Below, piece after piece: positions 8,283 to 15,684 of a stretch of DNA of 64,000 bases. Source of the DNA: Clostridiales bacterium (lineage in GTDB: Bacteria; Bacillota; Clostridia; Oscillospirales; Oscillospiraceae); contig JALFJQ010000043.1 in NCBI GenBank assembly GCA_022775085.1, positions 1 to 64,000 of the forward strand, given 5' to 3'. The first letter of the stretch is position 1. Every line of letters starts with the position of its first letter. Made by a program: the position numbers and the translations under genes. The notes beneath the pieces were generated by a model. That model ran no database searches. It saw nothing but the letters and a program-made list of their open reading frames with translations, and was not told the origin of the DNA.

Positions 8283-8305
8283 GTTTGTCAGAAAGAGGTC
8301 AAAAT

Positions 8306-9697
8306 ATGGAAACAATCGTTACACAAATCGTGGCAGCCGTCAATGACGTCCTGTGGAACAAGGGCCTTGTGCTTCTGTTCCTGCTTCTGGGAAGCGGCGT
8401 GTATTTTTCCGTCCGCACCCGGTTCGTACAGATCCGCAAGTTCGGTGAAGGTATGCGCCGGGGCTTCGGCAATATCAGGCTGGTGGGTGAGGGCGCCGGT
8501 AAGGAGGGCATGAGCTCCTTCCAGGCACTGGCGACAGCCATTGCGGCTCAGGTCGGCACCGGCAACATCGCCGGCTGCGCCACGGCGCTTGCCTCCGGCG
8601 GCCCCGGCGCGATTTTTTGGATGTGGGTGTCCGCATTCTTTGGCATGTCCACCATCTACGGTGAGGCTGTTCTGGCTCAGAAGTATAAGCAGACCAATGA
8701 ACACGGTGAGGTGACCGGCGGCCCCATCTATTACATCAAGGCGGCTTTTAAGGGTAAACTGGGATCTTTTATGGCTGGATTCTTTGCCGTCGCCATTACC
8801 CTTGCCTTGGGCTTCATGGGCAATATGGTGCAGTCCAACTCCATCGGCGATGCCTTCCACACCGCTTTTGGCGTACCCAAGGAAGCTATTGGCGTGATCA
8901 TTGCCGGCATTTGTGCCTTCATTTTCCTGGGCGGTGTTAAGCGTATTGCCGCAGTGACCGAAAAGCTGGTGCCCATTATGGCGGCATTCTACATTATGGG
9001 TTCTCTTGTGGCCATTATTATGAATGCCGGGAGCATCCTGCCCGCTTTTAAGTCCATTTTTGTGGGTGCGTTTAACCCTCAGGCAGTCCTGGGCGGTGCG
9101 ATGGGCGTTAGCGTGAAAGAAGCCATGCGCTTCGGTGTTGCCCGGGGTCTGTTCTCCAATGAAGCCGGTATGGGTTCTACGCCTCATGCCCACGCACTGG
9201 CTAAGGTGGAAAAGCCTCAGGATCAGGGCGTTGTGGCCATGGTCGGTGTGTTCATCGATACCTTTGTGGTGCTGACCATGACCGCGCTGGTCATTCTGAC
9301 CTCCGGTGTCTTGGGCACTGTGGGTGCCGACGGAGAGCTGCTCAGCGGCACCGCATTGGCACAGGCTGCCTTCAATCATTCCTTCGGCAGCTTCGGCAAT
9401 GCATTTGTGGCCATCTGCCTGCTGTTCTTCGCGTTCTCCACCATCATCGGCTGGTATTTCTTCGGTGAGTCCAATGTGAAGGCACTGTTCAAGGGCAAGA
9501 AATCCGCCAGGATGGTGTATGGCGTTATTGCGCTGGTGTTTATCGCCGTCGGCTCTTTCCAGAAGGTTTCTCTGGTCTGGGATATGTCCGATATGTTCAA
9601 CGGCCTGATGGTCATTCCCAACCTGCTGGCGGTGCTGGCCCTCAGCGGAGTGGTTGCCAAATTTGCCAAGGATGACGACAACCTGACCGGCGAATAA
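8306..9697 (+). CDS. Sodium:alanine/glycine symporter (AGCS family)
   Basis: A 463-residue polytopic membrane protein with about 10-11 transmembrane helices. Family landmarks include FVQIRKFGEGMRRGFG near residue 45, SSFQALATAIAAQVGTGNIAG near 75, GGPGAIFWMWVSAFFGM near 105, and GLFSNEAGMGSTPHAHA near 285. AGCS proteins import alanine, glycine or related amino acids with Na+. The ATG at 8306 has AGAGG upstream and lies just after the riboswitch terminator. The tandem glycine riboswitch makes glycine the most likely physiological ligand. A strong terminator follows, so it is monocistronic. Confidence 0.95.
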   Translation: METIVTQIVAAVNDVLWNKGLVLLFLLLGSGVYFSVRTRFVQIRKFGEGMRRGFGNIRLVGEGAGKEGMSSFQALATAIAAQVGTGNIAGCATALASGGPGAIFWMWVSAFFGMSTIYGEAVLAQKYKQTNEHGEVTGGPIYYIKAAFKGKLGSFMAGFFAVAITLALGFMGNMVQSNSIGDAFHTAFGVPKEAIGVIIAGICAFIFLGGVKRIAAVTEKLVPIMAAFYIMGSLVAIIMNAGSILPAFKSIFVGAFNPQAVLGGAMGVSVKEAMRFGVARGLFSNEAGMGSTPHAHALAKVEKPQDQGVVAMVGVFIDTFVVLTMTALVILTSGVLGTVGADGELLSGTALAQAAFNHSFGSFGNAFVAICLLFFAFSTIIGWYFFGESNVKALFKGKKSARMVYGVIALVFIAVGSFQKVSLVWDMSDMFNGLMVIPNLLAVLALSGVVAKFAKDDDNLTGE

Positions 9698-9712
9698 ACG
9701 CAAGAATAAAAC

Positions 9713-9760
9713 AAACGCAGTGTCGTCCCCCGGAGAGAACGGGGTGCGGCACTGCGTTTA
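9713..9760 (+). terminator. Terminator after the AGCS symporter
   Basis: AAACGCAGTG pairs with CACTGCGTTT, with an inner CCCC/GGGG extension, and is followed by ATCATTCTGT. The flanking A and T runs could make it bidirectional. Confidence 0.75.
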
Positions 9761-9788
9761 TCATTCTGTAAGGGTGGAATGAGGAAGG

Positions 9789-10358
9789 CTACTTTCTCCT
9801 TCTTACGGTCTTGCAGGCACCATTATCGGAAAGATCGAATTTCCGGAACTGATCGGGGCTGTCCTGCACACCGGAATCCCGGTATGGCACGCCTTCCGAC
9901 GGGGCATCGCAGGCACGGCGAACACGGTTCAGAGTGCGTTCTGTAAGGGGAAGGGCTTCTTCAAAGTAGAACAGCGTGTCTTCAGGCAGAGAAAGGATTT
10001 CTTTGGGATCCCGTGCCCGAAGGGTGTCTGATATTTCCGGTCTGGTGCAGATACGGACAGAACCACCGGAAACCAGATCATAGATGGTGAAGATCAGCCG
10101 CCCGGTTTTATAGTACAGCAGGTGCTTCTTACCTGCGGTACAGTGGAGACAGATCTGAATGGCATCCGTACAGCAGCCGACGTATTCCGAAACGCACACG
10201 AGCCGTTCCGGTTCCGGTGCGGAAAGACACAGCTTTCGCAGAGCAGTATCACATACCCGCACGCCCAGCGCCAGGATCGAGCAGGATCTGCCATGAAACC
10301 GGACACTGTCCGTCCAAAACTTCTGAATACGGTGATAAACTGATCGCTTTTGAAACAT
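9789..10358 (-). CDS. FmdE-domain protein
   Basis: A 189-residue protein with an FmdE (formylmethanofuran dehydrogenase subunit E) fold. The typical FHGRSCSILALGVRVCDTAL opening lies near residue 25. The conserved CCTDAIQICLHCTAGKKHL block near residue 70 contains the cysteines that bind metal in the family. IFTIYDL follows. In non-methanogens FmdE proteins are of unknown role, sometimes linked to molybdenum or metal metabolism. No metal-enzyme genes are adjacent, so no function is assigned. ATG at 10358 is chosen because AAGGG lies 8 bases upstream; an ATG 15 bases earlier lacks a site. Confidence 0.75.
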   Translation of the reverse strand: MFQKRSVYHRIQKFWTDSVRFHGRSCSILALGVRVCDTALRKLCLSAPEPERLVCVSEYVGCCTDAIQICLHCTAGKKHLLYYKTGRLIFTIYDLVSGGSVRICTRPEISDTLRARDPKEILSLPEDTLFYFEEALPLTERTLNRVRRACDAPSEGVPYRDSGVQDSPDQFRKFDLSDNGACKTVRRRK

Positions 10359-10373
10359 GGCATATCCCTTCAT

Positions 10374-10559
10374 CTGTAATATCGGATAAACACAAAAGTA
10401 AACGCGCGGTACAGAACAAACCTGTACGCAGAGACATCCTTTTTACTTATCATATCAGAATCCGTTGTTTCCTGCAAGACCAAATTGGAAATAATTCTTT
10501 ATAAGCAGGATTTTTGGCAGATTATCCGGACTTTCCGGGCAATATGTTCTGTTGATGGA
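10374..10559. other. Gene-poor interval
   Basis: No supported gene is seen. The region contains CCGGACTTTCCGG (about 10527-10539), a short palindrome, and the upstream region of the FmdE gene. Confidence 0.5.
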
Positions 10560-10916
10560 TTACAGGAACAGGTACAGCGCCAGTGTCAGCAGCGCATTGT
10601 TTCGATCCTCCTCGCAGTCTCCGGACATCAGAAGCAGCAGCAGGATTACCAACAGATCCTCCGTATTGAAATCGCCCGGAAGCAGTTGACGCAGAAAATT
10701 TCCGATGCCCATTGGCGTGGAGGGCTGTTTTCTTATCTGGGGACTGCTGCTGTTCCCGGCAGGAGGCGGACAGTGGTCATCACAGGGAGCGGCCGGGCGG
10801 CTGCTTGTGCTGGGTGATGGCATCTGCTGTGTGGGAGGCACAGGCGGGCGCTGAGCGTCCTGCATTCGATTTCGGCGGTATGAACCGTCCGGTTGTGGAA
10901 TATAGCGGTTATACAT
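10560..10916 (-). CDS. Unknown protein with proline-rich middle and hydrophobic C-terminus
   Basis: A 118-residue protein of no recognised family. Residues 1-20 (MYNRYIPQPDGSYRRNRM) are basic and aromatic. Residues 21-65 are rich in Pro, Ser and Gln and look disordered. Residues 66-118 hold FLRQLLPGDFNTEDLLVILLLLLMSGD and NALLTLALYLFL, hydrophobic helices with an acidic break. GGGAGG precedes the ATG. It is the last of three unknown genes; it begins 3 bases after the preceding stop, so all three probably form one operon. The composition would suit a membrane- or spore-associated small protein, but nothing proves this. Confidence 0.7.
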   Translation of the reverse strand: MYNRYIPQPDGSYRRNRMQDAQRPPVPPTQQMPSPSTSSRPAAPCDDHCPPPAGNSSSPQIRKQPSTPMGIGNFLRQLLPGDFNTEDLLVILLLLLMSGDCEEDRNNALLTLALYLFL

Positions 10917-10919
10917 TCG

Positions 10920-11267
10920 CTACCTCCCGCTGAATAGATTCAATCCGCCGGATTTCAGCAGAACCGAGGCAAATCCTGCCATTCGCGCCGCACGCATCGC
11001 CCGTTCCAGTTTTCCGAGGCGCGTCTGGCTTAGAAAAGGAGACAGAGCGTGGAGCAATTCCTGCTGTGACGGATCGATGCTGCCGGTTTGCAGCATGCCC
11101 GATAGATTCTGCAGCAGGGCAGGGTCCGGCAGGGAAGGAGCAGGCTGTGGTCTGGCAGCCGGCTGCTCCTGCGGCGCCTGCCCAAGGGTTTGGGCCATTG
11201 CCGCGATCTGCTGCATGATCTGGGGATTGGAAAGAATGGTGCCGAGTTTATCCTCCAACTGACTCAT
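10920..11267 (-). CDS. Unknown helical protein, middle gene of a three-gene operon
   Basis: A 115-residue predicted alpha-helical protein without a recognised family. It begins MSQLEDKLGTILSNPQIMQQIAAMAQTL. It has a Pro/Ala/Gln-rich linker near 35-48 and ends in a basic, hydrophobic helix (ERAMRAARMAGFASVLLKSGGL). The start is set by a 4-base ATGA overlap with the upstream gene and by GGAGG 7 bases before it. A longer open frame extends upstream but is only an overprint of the neighbour. Confidence 0.75.
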   Translation of the reverse strand: MSQLEDKLGTILSNPQIMQQIAAMAQTLGQAPQEQPAARPQPAPSLPDPALLQNLSGMLQTGSIDPSQQELLHALSPFLSQTRLGKLERAMRAARMAGFASVLLKSGGLNLFSGR

Positions 11268-11482
11268 GCCCGTTCCTCCAGCTCCTTGAGAAGGACCTGA
11301 GCATCCGGAGATGCCAGCAGTTCCGATAGAATTGCCTGCGCATTGGTGTAATCGCCTGACGCGGCGCTTGCGAGTGCCTGCTGCAGCCGACTGCCGCCCT
11401 GCTTTTGCAGCAGAGCGATCAGCTGCCGGCCAGCTGGCGTTTGCGCCAGACGGATCAGTTCGCTCAAATCCGGTATCTGCAT
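11264..11482 (-). CDS. Unknown 72-residue helical protein, first gene of the operon
   Basis: A small soluble-looking protein, MQIPDLSELIRLAQTPAGRQ at its start, made of three or four predicted amphipathic helices (LIALLQKQ, LQQALASAASGDYTNAQAILSELLAS, AQVLLKELEERA). The start at 11482 is preferred over an ATG 36 bases upstream because AGGAGGG lies 8 bases before it. It overlaps the next gene by ATGA. The helical pattern resembles that of its downstream partner, which suggests the pair may interact or be ancient relatives; this is speculative. Confidence 0.7.
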   Translation of the reverse strand: MQIPDLSELIRLAQTPAGRQLIALLQKQGGSRLQQALASAASGDYTNAQAILSELLASPDAQVLLKELEERA

Positions 11483-11585
11483 ACCAGTATCCCTCCTGAA
11501 TGGTAGAATCCCATACAACAGGATATGCGGAGCGAACCGGAAATGTGACTGCCGATTCCGGTGTGTTTTTGCTTTGCGGCAGTCC

Positions 11586-11613
11586 TTGACACTGGTGAGA
11601 ATCGTGATATAAT
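11586..11613 (+). promoter_or_regulatory. Promoter for the phosphodiesterase gene
   Basis: TTGACA (11586-11591) and TATAAT (11608-11613) with 16-base spacing. Confidence 0.75.
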
Positions 11614-11713
11614 CTGAGTGATTCTTGCCGTATCATTGTGCGGAAAAAAGTGGTTCGACACCATACCGTATGAGTCGGCAGCTTTTCACACAGACTGAGT
11701 ATGGAGGCGTGCT

Positions 11714-12211
11714 ATGACAATTCTGGTTTTGTCGGATTCTCATTCTACACTTCGGTTTATGCGGCTGTGCGTTGAAGCAATCAATCCGGATGCCATGATT
11801 CATCTGGGGGACTATTATGACGATGGCATTGCGCTAAAGGAAACCTATCCGAACATCCCGCTGTCTCAGGTCCCCGGAAATTGTGACCGTTATCGCTGCC
11901 CAGCGGGTCAGCCGGAGATCCTGGTCGAGCAGATCGGCGGTGTCCGCCTGTATATGACCCATGGGCACAGACATCAGGTGAAACTGACCCTCGGAGCACT
12001 GCTGAAGGATGCCAGAGCCGCCAGGGTGGATGGGGTGCTGTATGGGCATACCCACACCGCGGACTGCCACAGGGAAGAGGATGGCCTGTGGGTGCTGAAT
12101 CCGGGCAGCTGCGGTTATTTCGGCGGCTCTGCCGGAGTCATAGAGGTGCGGGATGGGAAAATCCTGAATTGCCGGATTCTGCGGGAATCGGATCTGCTTA
12201 AAACAGAGTGA
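11714..12211 (+). CDS. YfcE/MJ0936-type metallophosphoesterase
   Basis: A 165-residue calcineurin-like phosphodiesterase. All five metal-binding blocks are visible: LSDSHS, HLGDYYDD, VPGNCDRY, YMTHGHRHQV and YGHTHTADC, ending with NPGSCGYFGG. Such enzymes use two metals (often Mn2+) to cleave phosphodiesters; the natural substrate of this subgroup is generally unknown. AGGC/GGAGGCG lies before the ATG. Its 3' end overlaps a small convergent gene by 14 bases. Confidence 0.9.
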   Translation: MTILVLSDSHSTLRFMRLCVEAINPDAMIHLGDYYDDGIALKETYPNIPLSQVPGNCDRYRCPAGQPEILVEQIGGVRLYMTHGHRHQVKLTLGALLKDARAARVDGVLYGHTHTADCHREEDGLWVLNPGSCGYFGGSAGVIEVRDGKILNCRILRESDLLKTE

Positions 12212-12365
12212 GCAAAAAGACCGCGGCACTGATCAAACCGGCGCAGGAAACGAGAATCACGGCCATATCCAGTGTTTTCTGTGAAAAAATGCGTCTGCGT
12301 ACAATGTCTTTGCGCGATGCAGAGCGGCAGAATCCGGGATTCGGGTATGGGATGATATGTTTCAT
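12198..12365 (-). CDS. Small 55-residue single-pass membrane protein
   Basis: This short frame has a near-ideal ribosome-binding site (GAGGAGG, 7 bases before ATG). The peptide starts MKHIIPYPNPGF, continues through a basic segment (SASRKDIVRRRIF), and ends with one transmembrane helix (MAVILVSCAGLISAAVFLLTLF) at the C-terminus. This basic-then-hydrophobic order suggests a tail-anchored, N-in topology. It overlaps the convergent phosphodiesterase gene by 14 bases. No family is recognised. Confidence 0.65.
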   Translation of the reverse strand: MKHIIPYPNPGFCRSASRKDIVRRRIFSQKTLDMAVILVSCAGLISAAVFLLTLF

Positions 12366-12469
12366 TCGATAACCTCCTCAAGCTGAGCTTTGAGGACAGT
12401 ATATCGGAGAAATGGTACAATAAACCGGACCGAAATGCCGCGATCATGGAAAAGATACAGATTGTTTAC

Positions 12470-12498
12470 TTGCTTCCCGCAAAGAACTATGGTACAAT
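12470..12498 (+). promoter_or_regulatory. Promoter for the 134-residue membrane protein
   Basis: TTGCTT (12470-12475) and TACAAT (12493-12498) with 17-base spacing, 30 bases before the start. Confidence 0.6.
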
Positions 12499-12527
12499 GC
12501 AGGAAAGAATTTCTTGGGAGGTCACGT

Positions 12528-12932
12528 ATGGAAAATTCCGGCGCTTCTGTGAAGGAAGCCAGAACGCAGACGGGCTTTGGGAAAGTGAAAGCTGTGGTTG
12601 GAAAGATCAACGGTATCATCAATACCATTGGTGTCTGGCTGTTCCGGCTGAGAAAGTTTGTAATGGCCGCGCCGGTTGTGTATTACGCGCTGAAGCTGGC
12701 CTCGTATAACCGCACCCATCTGCCGGAGCTGGTCGGGATCAACCTCCAGCCTACGGGGGAATTCGCGCAGTATATCAGCCGGAATATGGCTGTAATGGGG
12801 CCTCTGGCGCTGACGCTGGGCTGTTTGATCCTGATGTTCTGCTCCAGAAAAGCAATGTATTCCTGGGCAATCAGTATTTTTACGCTGACGCTGCCGCTGC
12901 TGCTTCTGTTGAGTAATGCGTATCCAAACTGA
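12528..12932 (+). CDS. Unknown membrane protein
   Basis: A 134-residue protein with a hydrophilic N-terminus (about 30 residues) and three or four hydrophobic stretches: IINTIGVWLFRL, KFVMAAPVVYYALKLA, MGPLALTLGCLILMFC and WAISIFTLTLPLLLLL. GGGAGG lies 6 bases before the ATG. It is a single-gene transcript between its own promoter and terminator. No family is recognised; the repeated helix pattern suggests an integral membrane protein of unknown role. Confidence 0.75.
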   Translation: MENSGASVKEARTQTGFGKVKAVVGKINGIINTIGVWLFRLRKFVMAAPVVYYALKLASYNRTHLPELVGINLQPTGEFAQYISRNMAVMGPLALTLGCLILMFCSRKAMYSWAISIFTLTLPLLLLLSNAYPN

Positions 12933-12938
12933 TATTGT

Positions 12939-12968
12939 AAGGACAGCCGGTTGCGCTGTCCTTTTTTT
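12939..12968 (+). terminator. Intrinsic terminator
   Basis: AAGGACAGC pairs with GCTGTCCTT around CGGTTGC and runs into seven Ts. Confidence 0.9.
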
Positions 12969-13017
12969 GTGCATTTTGTCACATTCTTTTTTGCTTTTGT
13001 TCAAGAATTCTTCACCA

Positions 13018-13046
13018 TTTACCAAAAACATCTGGTATACTATAAT
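13018..13046 (+). promoter_or_regulatory. Promoter for a very short transcript
   Basis: TTTACC (13018-13023), 17 bases, TATAAT (13041-13046). TATACT (13036-13041) overlaps it. The predicted start falls in or just before the AGGAGG at 13051-13056. Confidence 0.6.
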
Positions 13047-13062
13047 TACAAGGAGGAAATCA

Positions 13063-13119
13063 ATGGGGAAAACCGATGCCGTGGAAATATCTGCGGATAA
13101 CCCGACGGCGTACCCGTGA
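13063..13119 (+). CDS. Possible 18-residue peptide in a ~130-base transcript
   Basis: AGGAGG lies 6 bases before an ATG that opens an 18-codon frame (MGKTDAVEISADNPTAYP). The region has its own promoter and a strong terminator at 13154-13190, so it forms a complete miniature transcription unit. The peptide is hydrophilic with no signal or membrane segment. It may be a real small protein, or the RNA itself may be the product. Confidence 0.5.
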   Translation: MGKTDAVEISADNPTAYP

Positions 13120-13153
13120 CACGTTGGTTTCCCGACAGAAAGGACAAAGGAAC

Positions 13154-13190
13154 ACGGCGGCTCAGTCAATTTGAGCCGCCGTATTATTTT
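13154..13190. terminator. Terminator of the mini-transcript, convergent with pgsA
   Basis: ACGGCGGCTCA pairs with TGAGCCGCCGT around a 7-base loop, followed by ATTATTTTG. Confidence 0.85.
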
Positions 13191-13191
13191 G

Positions 13192-13782
13192 TCAGTGGGA
13201 TGTTCCGGAATCAATATCCTGTACTTTAATATTCTTGCCGAAATAAGCCATTGCATAGCTGACAAAGGAGACGCCTAGAAACAGCGTATCGACTGCGGCG
13301 ATCAGCTTCACAGCCAGCGGATCGATATTGGGAAGAAGGACCAGCGCGATCAGACTGATGAACAAGACCGTCGTACACATCTTACCTGCCATCAGCGCGC
13401 CCGGCAGCATTTTTCCCTTCCGGAGAAATGCGATGCCCAGCACCAACTGGAAAAGCTCCTTGACGATGAACAGGCCCAGAACGGGGTACAGAACCGGGTA
13501 TTTCAGACTTAAGCAAAAGGTCAACGTCAGTTGCGTCAGCTTATCCGCCAAAGGATCCAGAATCTTGCCAAGGGAAGTGATCATATTGAATTTTCTGGCG
13601 ATCTTTCCATCGATCATGTCCGTCAGGCAGGACACAGCCAGGATCACGCCCGCCAGGACGTACTGATACTGCTCGGTGGCAGACAGGTACAGGCTCGCGT
13701 AAACAGGGATCAGTACCAGACGAAACAGGCTTAATAAATTCGGAATCGTATAAATCTCCTTTTTCCAGTTTTTGATAAACAT
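13192..13782 (-). CDS. CDP-alcohol phosphatidyltransferase (PgsA-like)
   Basis: A 196-residue membrane enzyme with the CDP-alcohol phosphatidyltransferase signature, DG-x2-AR-x8-G-x3-D-x3-D, seen here as DGKIARKFNMITSLGKILDPLAD around residues 55-80. It has about five to six transmembrane helices. The likely reaction is transfer of glycerol-3-phosphate onto CDP-diacylglycerol to make phosphatidylglycerol phosphate, but cardiolipin-synthase-type relatives look similar. Start chosen at 13782 (GGAGG 8 bases upstream); an in-frame ATG 30 bases earlier is possible but has no site. It is a separate transcript with its own promoter. Confidence 0.85.
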   Translation of the reverse strand: MFIKNWKKEIYTIPNLLSLFRLVLIPVYASLYLSATEQYQYVLAGVILAVSCLTDMIDGKIARKFNMITSLGKILDPLADKLTQLTLTFCLSLKYPVLYPVLGLFIVKELFQLVLGIAFLRKGKMLPGALMAGKMCTTVLFISLIALVLLPNIDPLAVKLIAAVDTLFLGVSFVSYAMAYFGKNIKVQDIDSGTSH

Positions 13783-13833
13783 GGAATCATCCTCCGCATA
13801 TGTCAGTTTCATTGAGGCCTTCGTTTGCCAATT

Positions 13834-13862
13834 ATTATAGACAATTTGCTTCGGATTATCAA
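13834..13862 (-). promoter_or_regulatory. Promoter for the phosphatidyltransferase
   Basis: TTGATA (13862-13857) and TATAAT (13839-13834) on the minus strand, 17-base spacing. Confidence 0.7.
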
Positions 13863-13911
13863 GTATGGCAGGTCGTAGCCCCCAAAAAATTCATAATTTT
13901 GAAACAACTGG

Positions 13912-14454
13912 TTACGCTTTCCTTCCCGCCGCAGCGGAACGGTTGACAGCCAGTGGATACTGCTGCGCCAGGTGCGACCAGGTTGGCCGGTCCAGATTTC
14001 CCGTCATGGGCAACCCGCTGAGCATTTGGAAGGAAACCAGGGAATCTGCCGTTATTTCATCCAGAACGCCGGTCAGAGTGGGGAAGCTGACGCTGTGGTA
14101 CACCTCTGACAGAACAGCCAGCATTCCCTGCACCAGAAACAGATTCGGATGACGATCCCCCCGGCGCAGTTCCATTTCCGGATTCCATACGACTTCCACC
14201 GGAGGAGCGGCATCCTGCTCTGTCAGCTTTCGATCATAGGCAGGGACAATCGCCTCCCATGTTGACAAATCCGTAATGCCTGTTACCGGAAGCATATGCC
14301 TGCGCTGAAAGGCTGCCACGGCCCGGATGGTCTCCGGTCCGTAGATACCGTCCGGTATCACGGAAACATAATCCGGATCATTCTGCGCAATGACCTGAAG
14401 CATGGTCTGTAGGCTTCGAACCGGCTGCCATACAAAGGATTCTGGTGGTCTCAT
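13912..14454 (-). CDS. Protein with two peptidoglycan-binding domains (SleC operon)
   Basis: A 180-residue protein made of two PG-binding-1 repeats. The first (about 12-70) contains LQTMLQVIAQND and DGIYGPETIRAVAAFQRRH. The second (about 95-165) contains FLVQGMLAVLSEVY and VLDEITADSLVSFQMLSGL. There is no signal peptide and no catalytic domain. Its start overlaps the stop of the SleC-like gene by 4 bases, so it probably acts with that protein at the spore cortex, for example as a targeting partner. That role is inference. Confidence 0.8.
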   Translation of the reverse strand: MRPPESFVWQPVRSLQTMLQVIAQNDPDYVSVIPDGIYGPETIRAVAAFQRRHMLPVTGITDLSTWEAIVPAYDRKLTEQDAAPPVEVVWNPEMELRRGDRHPNLFLVQGMLAVLSEVYHSVSFPTLTGVLDEITADSLVSFQMLSGLPMTGNLDRPTWSHLAQQYPLAVNRSAAAGRKA

Positions 14455-15674
14455 CTTGGCGCCTCCTGTCTGACGGGGTCCTGCTGTCCGGAACCGAGGT
14501 TGTCTCCCAGGAATTGGGACATAGTGCTGGTGGCGGAATACCGTGCCCGGGGATTTGCGTTCCCGATGATCGTGGACGTATATGGGAAATTCTCGGGATC
14601 ACGCCAGGCGGTGGCTTCGATCCCGGAGAACTGGTCATAAATTGCCTCCCAGGTGTCGAAGTCTACAACGCCGGTCTGCGGCAGACCAAAGCGGCGCTGC
14701 GCGGCCAGGACTGCGTCTCTGGTATTGGCGCCAAAGATCCCGTCGATCGTCACAGGCGGGATCTCCGGTATGTAGGAGGAAAGCACCTGCAGCATATACT
14801 GCAAATGCTCCACCCGGACGCCCCGGTCTCCCTGCCGGATTGGATTGGAATTTGCCCAGTTGATGGCGTAGAACTGCTGCCCCTGGCTGCGAAGCTCTGC
14901 CAGATTGGTGACAGCCACGTAGTAGCGTACCAGGGCGTTCCAGGTGGCGCGTCCAACGATCCCATCCGGGTTCAGATTGAAAATCTCCTGGAAGCGAATG
15001 ACGGCGGCTTCCGTCTGTGCTCCGAAGATCCCATCCACCAGAGAGATTTTGGGAATGGCGGGATAATTCTGGGAAATCCTGTTGAGCATGACCTGAAGGA
15101 TAACAACACTGGGACCGGAATATCCTCTGCGAAGCACACCCGGATAGGAGGACGTAATGCCCTGTATGGGTGCGTTGCTGACGATTTCCACGTCTCCATA
15201 ATAGCTGCGCAGGATTTCCGGTGTGGTATATCCCTGAAGGGCCAGATTTTGACTGCCCCATTGGCTCAGCCCTTCACAGGTCACCGTTGTTCCGTTGCAG
15301 AATTTGGCGGCCAGCGGCTCTACAAAGCCGGGCCTTCGCAGATAACTGCTGTACAGTTCATCCGCCAATCGTGCGACATTTTCAAAGTAGCTGCGTCCGT
15401 TGACGAAGAACTGGTCGTAGGCGGTGGAATTGGTTATGTCAAAGTCGTATCCCCGGCTTCTGTAAAATTCTGTATAGACCCGGTTCAGAGCAAAGGACAC
15501 GATTGCGAGGATGTTGGCACGAAGTGCGCTTTCCTCCCAGGTGGGGTAAATCTCACTGGAAGCCACGTTTTTGACGTAGTCCGGGAAGCTGACAGTAACA
15601 TTGGGGGCGTCCGCGTCAGGCGGCCCAAGATGGACCGTGATCCGCTGCGGGATGTAGGGCAGGATTTGCGGCAT
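14451..15674 (-). CDS. SleC-like spore cortex-lytic protein: SpoIID-like domain plus two PG-binding domains
   Basis: A 407-residue protein. Residues ~1-165 match the SpoIID-like catalytic region of clostridial SleC: ITVHLGPPDADAPNVTV, FPDYVKNVASSEIYPTW, ANILAIVSFALNRVYTEFYRSRGYDF, and CEGLSQWGSQNLALQGY. Two PG-binding-1 domains follow (about 185-250, DGIFGAQTEAAVIRFQ; and 290-350, DGIFGANTRDAVLAAQRRF). SleC is a lytic transglycosylase that degrades spore cortex during germination. The N-terminal pro-region present in classical SleC is missing here and appears as the separate upstream gene. GGAGG precedes the ATG. No signal peptide, as in SleC. Confidence 0.85.
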   Translation of the reverse strand: MPQILPYIPQRITVHLGPPDADAPNVTVSFPDYVKNVASSEIYPTWEESALRANILAIVSFALNRVYTEFYRSRGYDFDITNSTAYDQFFVNGRSYFENVARLADELYSSYLRRPGFVEPLAAKFCNGTTVTCEGLSQWGSQNLALQGYTTPEILRSYYGDVEIVSNAPIQGITSSYPGVLRRGYSGPSVVILQVMLNRISQNYPAIPKISLVDGIFGAQTEAAVIRFQEIFNLNPDGIVGRATWNALVRYYVAVTNLAELRSQGQQFYAINWANSNPIRQGDRGVRVEHLQYMLQVLSSYIPEIPPVTIDGIFGANTRDAVLAAQRRFGLPQTGVVDFDTWEAIYDQFSGIEATAWRDPENFPYTSTIIGNANPRARYSATSTMSQFLGDNLGSGQQDPVRQEAPR

Positions 15675-15684
15675 GGCTTACCTC

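Noticed and set aside
8288-9703. A 471-codon open frame antisense to the AGCS symporter
   Set aside because: His/Gln/Gly-rich translation typical of reverse-complemented membrane genes; no ribosome site.
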